From positions 14,781-78,780 of the forward strand of contig JBJXGZ010000065.1 of assembly GCA_046160625.1 (NCBI GenBank): 64,000 nt of DNA, in the 5' to 3' direction. Within the stretch, counting starts at the first letter, position 1. The number at the start of each line of letters is the position of its first letter. Position numbers and translations under genes: made by a program. Positions 31,551 to 41,466 of this stretch are shown here, in pieces. Below the pieces are notes generated by a model that saw only the letters and a program-made list of their open reading frames with translations, did not search any database and was not told the DNA's origin. The stretch comes from M3007 sp046160625. GTDB lineage: Bacteria > Bacteroidota > Bacteroidia > Chitinophagales > Saprospiraceae.

Positions 31551-32216
31551 TCATTTACTAACGTTCAACTTGCTGGAAAAAACCGTACCCAATAGCGTAA
31601 TGGCCACGATTGAATATACACCGTTTGCCAATTGGGAAACATCGATGCTTTCCCTATTATTGATTGTTTGATGACTGACTTGTCGGCCTTGAGCATCGGA
31701 AATGCAAACTGTAAGGGCGGGTTCTTCGGAGGGTGCTGTTAGAAAAACCTTGTCGTTAGCCGGGTTGGGGAAGATTTTCAAGACCTCATTCGTCGTGATA
31801 TCTTTGACATCAAGGGATTCGGGCGAGAGCTTCACCACCCAGCAATCAGATTCACCATGGTTATTTGATACATCACCATCGTTTGACCAGGTATATCCTG
31901 ATATGATATAGCCTCCATCGTTTGATTGCCGGATGCAAAGGTTAAAATCAGTACTACTTCCGCCGAGTGCTTTTTGCCATTCGACAACACCCAAACTGGA
32001 TAGTTTCAATGCCCAGATATCCGCATCACCATGATGGCCCGGAACAGCTGAGTGGGTATAGCCTGCTACGATACATCCGCCATCACTTGTTTGCTGAATA
32101 GAAGAAGCTTCTTCTTCATTACTACCACCAAAAGTTTTTTGCCATTCAATAGAAGGTTGAGCGCTTAATAGCGTTGCCACGAGGCAGAAAGTAAGAGAAG
32201 AGAGGATGTGTTTCAT
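31551..32216 (-). CDS. short T9SS-sorted repeat protein
   Basis: Protein of 221 residues from MKHILSSLTF at 32216 (signal peptide FCLVATLLSAQ). It has two copies of the WQKTFGGSNEEEASSIQQTS-type repeat (WQK-GGS-D, then DGGYIISGYTWS) that usually occurs many times in larger Bacteroidota proteins. A type A sorting domain follows (LKIFPNPANDKVFL to LANGVYSIVA). Likely a secreted surface protein. The low repeat number suggests shortening by recombination between repeats. Confidence 0.8.
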   Translation of the reverse strand: MKHILSSLTFCLVATLLSAQPSIEWQKTFGGSNEEEASSIQQTSDGGCIVAGYTHSAVPGHHGDADIWALKLSSLGVVEWQKALGGSSTDFNLCIRQSNDGGYIISGYTWSNDGDVSNNHGESDCWVVKLSPESLDVKDITTNEVLKIFPNPANDKVFLTAPSEEPALTVCISDAQGRQVSHQTINNRESIDVSQLANGVYSIVAITLLGTVFSSKLNVSK

Positions 32217-32491
32217 ATCTACATAAATATTTGAGTGAATTAAAAACTGCCACAAACGTATAGGGTGATTTGCCCAAAAAACAGGACACCTTTGGCGACC
32301 TTTTCTGCTCAATATAAATGTCACCACAGGTAAAAGGGTATTGACTGGTAAAACGCTGAGCAAGTAGGCAATTCCACTTTTTAAATTTCGTTAATGTCCC
32401 GATCAATTTATCCGCCCTATTTTTGCGCCCGCAAAAGCAGGGCGGTTTGTAATTCCCCCTGCGCAACAAAGCAAACCTTTCTTTTCAAACG
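32217..32491. other. divergent spacer before the SprB-repeat gene
   Basis: It contains a TATTTTTG box at 32418-32425, 67 bp before the downstream ATG, enclosed in a CCGCCCT/AGGGCGG hairpin (32412-32418 with 32439-32445). No gene. Confidence 0.45.
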
Positions 32492-35400
32492 ATGTTCAAT
32501 TTGATATTTCGCTTTCCCAACTTTTTGATTCTCAGTGCAGTCCTTCTTTTTGCTCAAGATATAGTTGCCCAAAAAGCTGGGCTGGAGGTCACGCGCTGTA
32601 CTGCCGTTGACCGTGTGCTCTCGCTCAAAAACGTGACTATTGAAGCTTCTGGCCGTAAATGGGCGGCTAATGCCAACGGTATATTTCACGTAAAAGCCGC
32701 CGACCTTTCCAGCCCGCTCAAAGTTGGGCCAGGCGAAAAAAACGTACTTGCCTACCGGGGTGGAAACACTGATTTTTCATGGTCGGAAGCCGCATTCAGA
32801 GCGCAAGTGCCCGAACCATGTTCGGTAACCGCAGCATGGTACGATGCCAAAAGTGAAGAACTCTGGCTCGGCACAGACGAGGCTGGTCTTTATTGGTTTT
32901 CTACGAAACCGGAGTTGAAATTGAAACAACGGTACACGCCAGCAAATTCCAAACTCAAGTCCAACAACATAACCATAATATTTCAAGACGCCTCCTCAAG
33001 ACTCTGGATTGGCACCGACAAAGGCGTCATGTCAGGACCTCCCGGACGGTGGAAGGGCGATCTCCCGGGCACACAGGTCCAGCGTATTCGCGAATATAAT
33101 ACTGTCATTTATGTGCTGGCCGATGGTTTTATTTCCAAAGCACCCGGCGGCGAAAAATGGACTGATTTGGCTCTGGAAGAAAAATACCTCGAAGGCGACA
33201 TCAATGATTTTGACATTGATCCTACTGGAAAAATGTGGCTCGTGAGCGGCAACCTGACGCGTTTCGACATGATTTCCGGCACTTACGACGAGTTTGGTGG
33301 CCCCGAATACTACACTTCTCAGTATGGCAACAATATCGCAGCTGCTCCTGATGGCTCTGTTTGGGTGGGTACGGAAGACAAGGGTCTTTATATGGTGGAC
33401 AAGGCATACAATATGGTGCTGAATGCCTACGTCGAGAAGCCGATCAGTTGTGAGGGGAATGGCAAAGACGCTGTGCTTATGGCCAAAGTAACGGGCGGCC
33501 TGGAACCTTACACCTACGCGTGGACGGGCGGCCTCAGCGGCCCAAGCCCAAAAGATGTGCCACCAGGCAACTATACCGTCACAGTTTCTGACAGCAAGGG
33601 TAAGGTCCGCACTTCGGACATTGGCGTTCCCGATTCCCGCCTTAAAGTGAAAGCAAAACAGAAGAAACCCATCAGCGCACCCGGCATGACCGATGGCGCT
33701 GCAGAAGTGGACCTGCCAACCAATGCAGCGGGCATCACCGTTGCATGGGACAATGGTGAAATGTTGGCTGCGGCTACTAAACTAGGCGCGGGAGAACACA
33801 CCGTTACGGTAGCCGATGCAAAAGGCTGTACAGTGATTCTAAAGGTTACCATTTCTGAGGTAGCGCAACCAGTCTCGGCCAGCATTTCAGAAAAAACAAC
33901 GATAAAATGCGCTGGCGGCAAAGGGACCTTGGCGCTAGAAATCAAGGGTGGTAAAAAGCCATTTGCAGTAAAATGGAGCAACCCTGCAATTACAGGCGAA
34001 ACGCCTGATAATGTCCCGGCTGGCAATTACTCCGTCACCGTAACTGATGCCACCAATGCCACCAGTACGGCAGTTATCAATGTGAAACAGCCGGAAGCGC
34101 TTGTTGTGTCGGCGCTCGTGCAAGCTCCCGCCAGCACCGGGGGTTCGGATGGCAAAGCCCTCGCTCAGGCCAAGGGTGGCACCGGGGTTTTCTCGTTCAA
34201 ATGGGACAATGGTGAAACGGTTTTTGCAGCGACGAAACTTCCGCCGGGCAATCGAAGCCTCACCGTCACGGATGCTAACGGTTGTGCCACAACGGCCGAG
34301 TTTGTCATTCCTGAAAATGTGCTGACCCTCACCGTGAGCATTTCAGAAAAAAGCGCCATCATGTGCGCAGGTGACAAGGCTGCCCTTATAGTGGAAGCAA
34401 AAGGCGGGAAAGGCAATTTTAAATATACATGGAGCAATCCCGCGCTTTCAGGTAAAGACCCAGCCAATGTCCCTGCGGGTGATTACGTAGTGACAGTCAC
34501 CGATGGAGTGGGTACTTCTCAAACGGCTTCGATAAGAGTAAAAACACCTCAACCGCTAACAGCCTCGGCTATTGCCCAAGGTGTTGTAAGCCCGGGCGGC
34601 GCAGACGGGAAAGCGCTTTGCATGACCACAGGTGGGGCACTTGGTAAGATTGGGCACAATTTCCTTTGGGACAACGGCGAAATAACGGCCGCCACATTGC
34701 GCCTAACCGCCGGCCTGCACACAGTAACTGTTACAGATGATAATGGCTGCACAACCACCGCTTCCGTAATGATGACGGAAGAAGTTTTGCCTTTGGAAAT
34801 CACCATTACAGAGAAAAGCAAAATCAAGTGCTCAGGCGAAAAAGCTACGCTGGCAGTGCAAATAACTGGCGGCAAGGGCACTATTCGATATTCATGGAAC
34901 GAAGCAGCGCTTTCGGGTGCAACACCCAGCGCAGCTGCGGGCAATTATGTACTGACTGTAATGGATGAATTGGGAACGACTAAAACGGCATCCATATCTG
35001 TGCAATCTCCTCCTCCACTAAAGCTAAACATAGAAACACAAGCCCCCCTCAGTCCCGGAAAATCAGATGGCAAAGCCCTTTCCAAACCATCTGGTGGTAC
35101 AAGTCCGTACACCCATCAATGGGAAAACGGCGAGATCACAAGTGCTGCCTCAAGGCTTGGGCCGGGCGTTACAAAAGTGACGGTAACGGATGCCAACGGT
35201 TGTACGGCCGTGTCTTCAGTTACCATGTCAGAAACGTTTTTGCCACTAACAGTTAGTATTTCTGAAAAGACCAAAATCAAATGCTCTGGTGAAAAAGCTG
35301 CCTTGGAGGTACAAGTTTCGGGTGGGAAAACTGATTACAGATATGCCTGGAACAGCCCGACACTCACCGGACAAACACCCAATGCCGCTGCGGGCGACTA

Positions 35401-36991
35401 CGTGCTTACTGTGACAGATGCGACAGGCTCGACCCAAACCGCTTCGGTAAAAGTTTCCGCTCCAGCGCCCTTATCGCTCAGCGTAGAGGCTCAAGGTGCC
35501 CTAAGTCCTGGAAAATCGGATGGCAAGGCGATTGCCAAACCGTCCGGCGGCACGGCCAACTACAGTTTCCAATGGGAAAATGGCGAAACTGCCAATACTG
35601 CATTGCGTTTGGGGCCAGGCATTACTAAAGTGACTGTGACAGATGCAAATGGCTGTGCAGCAACTGCTTCAATCACGATGTCAGAAACCTTTTTGCCACT
35701 GGCAGTCAGCATTTCTGAAAAGACCAAAATCAAATGCTCTGGTGAAAAAGCTGCTTTAGAGGTACAGGTTTCAGGAGGGAAATCTGGATACAAGTATGCT
35801 TGGAACAATCCATCGCTAAGCGGCGAATTGCCCAGTGCTTCTGCTGGCGACTATATTTTGACCGTGACCGATGCAAAAGGCGCATCGAAAACGGCTTCGA
35901 TCAATGTGCAGTCACCTGCTCCTCTTGTATTGAAAGTTGAAATGCAAGCACCAGCCAGTGCTGGAAAATCCGATGGTAAAGCACTCGCCAAACCTTCTGG
36001 TGGCACTGGCAGTTATATTTTTCAGTGGGAAAGCGGGGAAAGCAGCAACACTGCCTCGCGCCTCGCGCCAGGTAGCCCTAAAGTGACGGTCACTGATGCC
36101 AATGGTTGTATGGCCGTCGGTTCAGTTGCCATTACAGAAAATATCCTCGGACTTGTGGTGAGCATTTCTGAAAAGAACCCGATCAAGTGCGGCGGTTTGG
36201 ATAAGGCTTCTTTGCAGGTCAATATTTCCGGAGGCAAACCATCTTATTCCCTCGCTTGGAACAGCCCGGCAATCACCGGAGAATCCCCTGATGGCCTCGT
36301 GGCGGGGGATTACGCCGTAACAGTAACCGACTCAAAGGGCACTACCCAGAGCGCAAAAATCACGGTGAAATCTCCTGAACCAATAGCCCTTGAATTGGTT
36401 CAAAATATCGGGGCCAGCTCTCCCACCACCAACGATGGCAAGGCCCAAATCTCCGTAAAGGGGGGTACAACGCCTTACAAAGTTGCCTGGGATACTAAAC
36501 AAACGGGCTTGACTGCGCCTAAACTGGCCTTAGGGAAACACAGTGTTACAGTAACCGATGCAGCAGGATGTACCCAAACGCTTGAAGTTGAAATCGGACG
36601 CCGCGCTATGCCCGAACTCACCCGTGCCATCCAACAGGGCCAAACGATCCCCATGCGATTGCTGACCTTCGCAACCGACAGTGCCAGCCTGCGACCAGCG
36701 GTGTACACTTATCTTGATGAATTATACGAATTCTTGTCGGAAAACCCAACGATTACCATCGAGGTGGGAGGCCATACCAACAATCAGCCGAACGACGATT
36801 TTGCCGATTATCTCAGTACTGCCCGCGCCAAGGCAGTTGCAAATTATCTGACCGAGAAAGGAATAGACACATCGCGGGTACAATACAAAGGGTATGGGAA
36901 AAAGCAGCCGCTTGTACCAAACACCACGCCTGAAGGCCGGAAGACCAATCAACGTGTTGAAATTAAGATTTTGACGGCAGGGGGGAAGTAA
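32492..36991 (+). CDS. giant SprB-repeat surface protein with N-terminal beta-propeller and C-terminal OmpA domain
   Basis: Protein of 1499 residues. Signal peptide FLILSAVLLFAQDIVAQ. Residues 40-310 form a two-component-regulator-type propeller (LWLGTDEAGLYWF, LWIGTDKGV and WVGTEDKGLY blades). Residues about 315-1375 hold seven SprB-type repeats of about 151 residues, each with IKCSGEKAALEVQ, YTVTVSDSKG-type and VTVTDANGC elements. Residues 1387-1499 are an OmpA peptidoglycan-binding domain (LLTFATDSASLRPA, IEVGGHTN, STARAKAVANYL). It probably anchors in the outer membrane and exposes the repeats. SprB repeats are known from gliding adhesins. Adjacent repeats at 35240-35330 and 35700-35790 are nearly identical, which points to recent duplication. 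Confidence 0.88.
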   Translation: MFNLIFRFPNFLILSAVLLFAQDIVAQKAGLEVTRCTAVDRVLSLKNVTIEASGRKWAANANGIFHVKAADLSSPLKVGPGEKNVLAYRGGNTDFSWSEAAFRAQVPEPCSVTAAWYDAKSEELWLGTDEAGLYWFSTKPELKLKQRYTPANSKLKSNNITIIFQDASSRLWIGTDKGVMSGPPGRWKGDLPGTQVQRIREYNTVIYVLADGFISKAPGGEKWTDLALEEKYLEGDINDFDIDPTGKMWLVSGNLTRFDMISGTYDEFGGPEYYTSQYGNNIAAAPDGSVWVGTEDKGLYMVDKAYNMVLNAYVEKPISCEGNGKDAVLMAKVTGGLEPYTYAWTGGLSGPSPKDVPPGNYTVTVSDSKGKVRTSDIGVPDSRLKVKAKQKKPISAPGMTDGAAEVDLPTNAAGITVAWDNGEMLAAATKLGAGEHTVTVADAKGCTVILKVTISEVAQPVSASISEKTTIKCAGGKGTLALEIKGGKKPFAVKWSNPAITGETPDNVPAGNYSVTVTDATNATSTAVINVKQPEALVVSALVQAPASTGGSDGKALAQAKGGTGVFSFKWDNGETVFAATKLPPGNRSLTVTDANGCATTAEFVIPENVLTLTVSISEKSAIMCAGDKAALIVEAKGGKGNFKYTWSNPALSGKDPANVPAGDYVVTVTDGVGTSQTASIRVKTPQPLTASAIAQGVVSPGGADGKALCMTTGGALGKIGHNFLWDNGEITAATLRLTAGLHTVTVTDDNGCTTTASVMMTEEVLPLEITITEKSKIKCSGEKATLAVQITGGKGTIRYSWNEAALSGATPSAAAGNYVLTVMDELGTTKTASISVQSPPPLKLNIETQAPLSPGKSDGKALSKPSGGTSPYTHQWENGEITSAASRLGPGVTKVTVTDANGCTAVSSVTMSETFLPLTVSISEKTKIKCSGEKAALEVQVSGGKTDYRYAWNSPTLTGQTPNAAAGDYVLTVTDATGSTQTASVKVSAPAPLSLSVEAQGALSPGKSDGKAIAKPSGGTANYSFQWENGETANTALRLGPGITKVTVTDANGCAATASITMSETFLPLAVSISEKTKIKCSGEKAALEVQVSGGKSGYKYAWNNPSLSGELPSASAGDYILTVTDAKGASKTASINVQSPAPLVLKVEMQAPASAGKSDGKALAKPSGGTGSYIFQWESGESSNTASRLAPGSPKVTVTDANGCMAVGSVAITENILGLVVSISEKNPIKCGGLDKASLQVNISGGKPSYSLAWNSPAITGESPDGLVAGDYAVTVTDSKGTTQSAKITVKSPEPIALELVQNIGASSPTTNDGKAQISVKGGTTPYKVAWDTKQTGLTAPKLALGKHSVTVTDAAGCTQTLEVEIGRRAMPELTRAIQQGQTIPMRLLTFATDSASLRPAVYTYLDELYEFLSENPTITIEVGGHTNNQPNDDFADYLSTARAKAVANYLTEKGIDTSRVQYKGYGKKQPLVPNTTPEGRKTNQRVEIKILTAGGK

Positions 36992-36994
36992 ATA

Positions 36995-37045
36995 GTTGAC
37001 AGTTGGCAGTGGCAGTAGTGCTACTGCAAACTGCCACTGTCAACT
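36995..37045. repeat. palindrome between convergent SprB-repeat and selD genes
   Basis: AGTTGACAGT-TGGCAGT and ACTGCCACTGTCAACT pair with one bulge around an inner GCAGTAGTGCTACTGC palindrome. It overlaps the selD 3' end. Confidence 0.75.
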
Positions 37046-38079
37046 GTAATTAAGACTTCTTTTCTGTCTGTGAAAACCCCAAATGACTTCAAGTCAAAGT
37101 AATTTTCCTTTGCAACTTTTTCAAAATCAGCCTCATGGCCTGCCTGGATAGCCACGAGCAACCCACCGCTGGTTTGTGGATCTGCGAGTATTTTTCGTTG
37201 GTGTTCGTCGGCGCCGGCGATTTTATGGCCATAGCTGTCCCAGTTACGGACGGTGCCGCCTGGAACGCATTTTTTCTCTAAATAATAGTCAAGAATTGCC
37301 CGGTCAATCGTCGGGACATCTTCAAATTGAAGCGTAACGCTTGCATTGCTGGCCTCGCACATTTCGGAGAGGTGGCCGAGCAGACCGAAGCCTGTTACGT
37401 CCGTCATGGCTTGTACGTAAGGTAGTTCTCCGAACCGTTCGCCAATGTTGTTCAGGCGTTTCATGCTCTCCGGCGCAATGTTGGCATGTTCCGGCAGGAG
37501 TACCTCTTTTTTTTGTGCCGTGGTTAGGATGCCCACTCCAATAGGTTTGGTGAGGTAGAGTTTTGCGCCAGGTGTGGCACCGCCGTTTTTCTTTAAATTT
37601 TTAATTTCCACACGCCCCGTTACAGCGAGTCCAAAAATCGGTTCGGGGCTGTCAATGCTGTGACCGCCTGCGAGCGGAATACCCGCTTCGGCGCAAGCTT
37701 TTCGGCTTCCTTCAATAACTGCATTGGCAACTTCAGGTGGTAGTGTGTTGATGGGCCACCCAAGTATGGCGATGGCCACCATTGGCCGTCCCCCCATTGC
37801 ATACACATCGCTGATGGCGTTGACAGAAGCGATGCGGCCAAAATCCTCCGGGTCATCCACAATGGGCATGAAAAAGTCAGTAGTGCTCACCAGCGCAGTG
37901 CCGTCTCCGAGATCGAAGACAGCGGCGTCGTCGCGCTCTTCATTACCAACTAAAAGTGCCGGGAAATGCTGCTTAAGCCCCTCGGTTTTCAAAATACTAT
38001 CCAACACTTTGGGCGAAATCTTGCAACCGCAGCCGGCGCCGTGGGAGTATTGGGTGAGGCGGTATGGGGTGTTTGTCAT
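37021..38079 (-). CDS. selD: selenide, water dikinase SelD (cysteine form)
   Basis: Enzyme of 352 residues that makes selenophosphate from selenide and ATP. LTQYSHGAGCGCKISPK at the N-terminus matches E. coli SelD, with a cysteine in the place where some homologues have selenocysteine. Other motifs: TTDFFMPIVDDP, SDVYAMGGRP, AGGHSIDSPEPIFGL and TDVTGFGLLGHL. I chose MTNTPYRL at 38079; the open frame to 38133 is built from repeated ATGACC words and is unlikely to be translated. No selenoprotein, selA or SECIS-like signal is visible in the window. Confidence 0.95.
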   Translation of the reverse strand: MTNTPYRLTQYSHGAGCGCKISPKVLDSILKTEGLKQHFPALLVGNEERDDAAVFDLGDGTALVSTTDFFMPIVDDPEDFGRIASVNAISDVYAMGGRPMVAIAILGWPINTLPPEVANAVIEGSRKACAEAGIPLAGGHSIDSPEPIFGLAVTGRVEIKNLKKNGGATPGAKLYLTKPIGVGILTTAQKKEVLLPEHANIAPESMKRLNNIGERFGELPYVQAMTDVTGFGLLGHLSEMCEASNASVTLQFEDVPTIDRAILDYYLEKKCVPGGTVRNWDSYGHKIAGADEHQRKILADPQTSGGLLVAIQAGHEADFEKVAKENYFDLKSFGVFTDRKEVLITVDSGSLQ

Positions 38080-38172
38080 TGAGTCAACCATGGTCATTAT
38101 GGTCATTGGGGTCATTATGGTCATTGGGGTCATTATGACATTAGTGCAATGACTCTAATGACCCCAATGACT
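38080..38172. repeat. tandem GGTCATTATGGTCATT words between selD and TonB receptor
   Basis: Units GGTCATTATGGTCATTGG are mirrored by CAATGACTCTAATGACCCC. The block occupies the space between the selD start and the end of the TonB receptor gene. Confidence 0.75.
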
Positions 38173-38174
38173 TA

Positions 38175-40541
38175 TTAAAACTGAAACGTAGCGCTCAAAC
38201 TAGGCAAAATCGGCAATTGGTTCACCCTCGTGTATCGCAAACGGTCGAAATAGAAGATATTAGGGCGGTTGTAAACGTTTGTTGCAGAGGCGGTTATTTC
38301 CAGATTGCTGAATTTCGAGAATTTGAAAATACGCTTTATAGACACGTCCATGCGGTGATAATAAGGCAGTCTTCCACCATTGCGCTTATCGGCGTAGATG
38401 ATGCCTACGTCATTTGGGTCAGAATTTCCGCCCAACACGTCAGTGTTGACACCATCATCGAAGGTAACATTGTTGTAAAATCCTTGTGTTTGCGTGAAGG
38501 GGAACCCGGAACCAAAATTCCAGCGTACGCCGGCTTCCCATTCTTTCTTTTTGCCCAGTTGGTAAGTACTTACGATGTTCAGGTTGTGCCGACGGTCGAA
38601 CACTGGTGGATACACTTCTTTGCCGTCATCCCGGGTTACATAACCCAGCGAGTAAGCCCCCCAGATATAATATCTTTTGCCTTCCACTTTCAGCGAAACG
38701 TCTATGCCATAAGCGTCGCCCGTTTCAGTAATGAAATTGGGGTCAGTTGCTTCTAACTTGTTGCGATTCAAAGCGATGAGTTGGGTGAACCGCTTGTAGT
38801 AGCCTTCCACGTTCAGGTCAAAATTGTCTGTAACATCCACCTCAAAACCAGAAACAGCATGAATGGATTTTTGGAGGCGATTCTCGGTTCGGTTGGCCTC
38901 TATTCCCGGCTGTGTTCCAGGTTTGTAGATTGCCTCCTCTGGACCGGAAAGGAATCCGACAAATAAATTCACGATATCGCGCTCATTGACGGTAGAGAGC
39001 AGGTTTTGGGAATAAAGGCCGCCAGCAGCTTTTATTCGCAGCCGGTCGGTAATGTTGTATTTCAAACCCAAACGCGGCTCAACGGCAAAATCGTTGAGCG
39101 ATTGGTAGTATTGCAAACGAAGGCCTGGCTCGATCACGAGAGGCCCGAATTTGCGCCGAAACTTGGCATAAGTGCTGATCTCCGTTGTATTCTCGGTTTG
39201 ATTGATCGGGTATCCTTTGAAATTGATAAATTCAAATACTGTTTTGAAACCATTAAGTTCGATGCCGTATTTCAATTCGCTGTCGCGCCCAAAGTTGGTA
39301 AAATTCAATCCTGCTGAATAGCCTGAAATAGAACTGTTGCGCGGCAAGCGATCTGCATCCTCGATCTGTGAGTCATAACCCGACACAGCAAGTACCCCTC
39401 CGATAATGGTATTTGAGTTGGCAGGGATGACTGTGAAATCCATGCCGCCACCGCTGCTTTTCCATCCAAAATTCGTGATGCCGTAATTCACACCATCGGT
39501 ATAGTTGAAGCCAAAGAGGTTAAGTTTGCTACCGTTGCCTGTGAGCAAGGTGACTTTACCGTACAAATCGCGGTATTCAAATGGAATGCCCCGCACAAGG
39601 GTGGTGTCGCGGTTAGGCGCTTTCCATAATTCAGATTGCTCAAATACTCCAAAAATATCCGTTGTGTCGCCCACATAAGCGTATAAAGAAGGAGCCGTTT
39701 GGTCTATCAGCGATTTTTTTCCTGTCAGCACAAACGAGATACTTGCGCCACCTGTTTCTTTAAGCTTGATTACCGGGCCTTCAATGAGGGCTTTTGCCTG
39801 AAACGGACTTGCAGACACCATCCCGGCAAGGCGCTTGCGGTTTCCTTCCCGGGTTTTAACATCTACAACAGCAGAAATACGGCCACCGTAGTCGGCATTG
39901 AAACCACCTGTCAGCACGTCCACATTTCGGATTAGCTCTGTCTCAAAGACCGAGAAAAAACCAATGCTGTGAAAGGGGTTGTAAATGGTCATCCCGTCGA
40001 GCAGGATGCGGTTTTGCACTGGCGAGCCACCCCTGATGTAGAGTTGTCCGCCCTGGTCGCCCGTAAACACCACTCCTGGCAATACCGTGAGATACTGTGC
40101 CACATCGGCTTGGCCGCCTGCTGATGGTAGCGAGCGAATCTGCTTGGCCGTGATGGCGATTTTTGAAATCTGGACCTCTGCTTTGGCCTGCGTCCTTTTG
40201 CCGCTCACCACCACTTCTTCGAGCTCTGTACCGCCACCCTCTTCCAAAAAGATATTTTCGTAAAGAATTTCGCCTTTTTTTATTTCAATGTCCTTTACGT
40301 AATCTGCAAAACCGATGAATGATACTTTCAATTTTTGTGGCCCTACCGGCACATTGCTGATGGTAAAAAAGCCGTTCAGATCGGTTGTTGCACCCAGGCC
40401 AGTGCCTGAGATGCCTACGGTGGCAAAGCCTATCGGAGCGGCGCTTGTTTTGTCAAAAACATTGCCACGCACGGTCCCCTTTTGGGAAAATAGCAGGGTG
40501 GGAAAGAAGAAAAAAAGCAGGAAAGTGGTATAGTTTCTCAT
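38175..40541 (-). CDS. TonB-dependent receptor with carboxypeptidase-like domain
   Basis: Outer-membrane receptor of 788 residues. Signal peptide; residues 22-105 are a carboxypeptidase regulatory-like domain (TVRGNVFDKTSAAPIGFA, LNGFFTISNVPVG). The plug domain has LPGVVFTGDQGGQLYIRGGS and LLDGMTIYNPFHSIGF. The 22-stranded barrel ends in an aromatic C-terminus (PSLSATFQF). It resembles CirA/FecA-type receptors of Bacteroidota; the substrate is unknown. There is no SusD partner, so glycan uptake is less likely. Confidence 0.9.
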   Translation of the reverse strand: MRNYTTFLLFFFFPTLLFSQKGTVRGNVFDKTSAAPIGFATVGISGTGLGATTDLNGFFTISNVPVGPQKLKVSFIGFADYVKDIEIKKGEILYENIFLEEGGGTELEEVVVSGKRTQAKAEVQISKIAITAKQIRSLPSAGGQADVAQYLTVLPGVVFTGDQGGQLYIRGGSPVQNRILLDGMTIYNPFHSIGFFSVFETELIRNVDVLTGGFNADYGGRISAVVDVKTREGNRKRLAGMVSASPFQAKALIEGPVIKLKETGGASISFVLTGKKSLIDQTAPSLYAYVGDTTDIFGVFEQSELWKAPNRDTTLVRGIPFEYRDLYGKVTLLTGNGSKLNLFGFNYTDGVNYGITNFGWKSSGGGMDFTVIPANSNTIIGGVLAVSGYDSQIEDADRLPRNSSISGYSAGLNFTNFGRDSELKYGIELNGFKTVFEFINFKGYPINQTENTTEISTYAKFRRKFGPLVIEPGLRLQYYQSLNDFAVEPRLGLKYNITDRLRIKAAGGLYSQNLLSTVNERDIVNLFVGFLSGPEEAIYKPGTQPGIEANRTENRLQKSIHAVSGFEVDVTDNFDLNVEGYYKRFTQLIALNRNKLEATDPNFITETGDAYGIDVSLKVEGKRYYIWGAYSLGYVTRDDGKEVYPPVFDRRHNLNIVSTYQLGKKKEWEAGVRWNFGSGFPFTQTQGFYNNVTFDDGVNTDVLGGNSDPNDVGIIYADKRNGGRLPYYHRMDVSIKRIFKFSKFSNLEITASATNVYNRPNIFYFDRLRYTRVNQLPILPSLSATFQF

Positions 40542-40596
40542 GTATCTATTTAATGGACTTTGGACTTTTGGATGGTGGACTATTAAATTTGGGAGG

Positions 40597-40625
40597 CAAA
40601 GATATTTTCTCTGCGCTCATTTCAA
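40597..40625 (-). promoter_or_regulatory. promoter for TonB receptor
   Basis: On the minus strand TTG (40625-40623), 18 bp, then TATCTTTG (40604-40597), followed by a leader of about 50 bases to the ATG at 40541. This is the best full match to the Bacteroidota consensus in the window. Confidence 0.65.
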
Positions 40626-40764
40626 GGTATTGTAAAAAGACAGGCGAAGACAAAGTGCGGGATTGGTTAGGATTTTAAACATTCAAGAAAAAACAGCCAT
40701 CCTTTTTGAAATTCAATTCGTCAAACTTCAACTGAGAACTCGTAAATTTGTCAAAATTATTATC

Positions 40765-41466
40765 ATGAAAAATCTGATTCTATACTTTTGCATACTTGCT
40801 TTTTTCATGGGCTGCGTCCGCGAAAAGAATACCATCGAGCCGATGGTACCGCTTTCCTGTGGACATGCCTCGACTTTGTTGAACCTCCAAGTAATGGATT
40901 TTTACACTGGTCAGCCTGTACAGTATTCCACGAAGATCACTGAACTGGAAGCTTGGTGTGATTGGTGTCTGCAACCACAGGTCATTGCAAACTTAGCCTC
41001 CGATTCCTTGGGAGTAATCAGGTTTGATTTTCAGCACGATTCAGATCCTGACATTTATTACAGAACTTCTCTCATACCAGAGGAAAGGTATAAGTTTCCG
41101 CGAATTTTTGATCTTAGCAAAGGCTGCGAAATGAACTATAAGGTCAGGATGAAGCCTGCTATTGACCTTTGCATCAGCATTCAAAATGTGTCAAACAGAC
41201 CCATGCCAATTAATTCTGTCTACGTTAATACTGTGTTCAACCAAGCATGGCAAGACCCTCAAGTACCACACTTTTACGGGATAGACTCAGATAAGATTCT
41301 TGTCAGTGATACCTTGGCGGTGGGAGCAGAAAAACCATATTGGCTCAAAAGTCTTCCAGAAGAGAACATTCGGGTGTCAATCAATTATTTTTCAAGTTCC
41401 AGAAGGGAGGAGATGATACAGACAAAAAGAGGAAGTGAGCAGATTCATCGCGTTTACCTCTATTAA
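40765..41466 (+). CDS. hypothetical lipoprotein
   Basis: Protein of 233 residues from the ATG at 40765, where a lipobox (FFMGC) follows a hydrophobic start; earlier in-frame codons lack it. The sequence has a cysteine-bearing stretch ELEAWCDWCLQP and a beta-rich pattern (TLLNLQVMDFYTGQPVQYST). The tail ends in basic residues. I do not recognise a family. It overlaps the hemL 3' end by 4 bp, convergently. Confidence 0.6.
   Translation: MKNLILYFCILAFFMGCVREKNTIEPMVPLSCGHASTLLNLQVMDFYTGQPVQYSTKITELEAWCDWCLQPQVIANLASDSLGVIRFDFQHDSDPDIYYRTSLIPEERYKFPRIFDLSKGCEMNYKVRMKPAIDLCISIQNVSNRPMPINSVYVNTVFNQAWQDPQVPHFYGIDSDKILVSDTLAVGAEKPYWLKSLPEENIRVSINYFSSSRREEMIQTKRGSEQIHRVYLY

Noticed and set aside
32492..36991. 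Possible gliding adhesin SprB itself
   Set aside because: It has an OmpA anchor and no visible sorting domain, and is far shorter than SprB; only the repeats are shared.
38080..38133. 18-codon N-terminal extension of SelD made of MTPMTI units
   Set aside because: Translation of a tandem repeat; SelD proteins start near MTNTPYRL.
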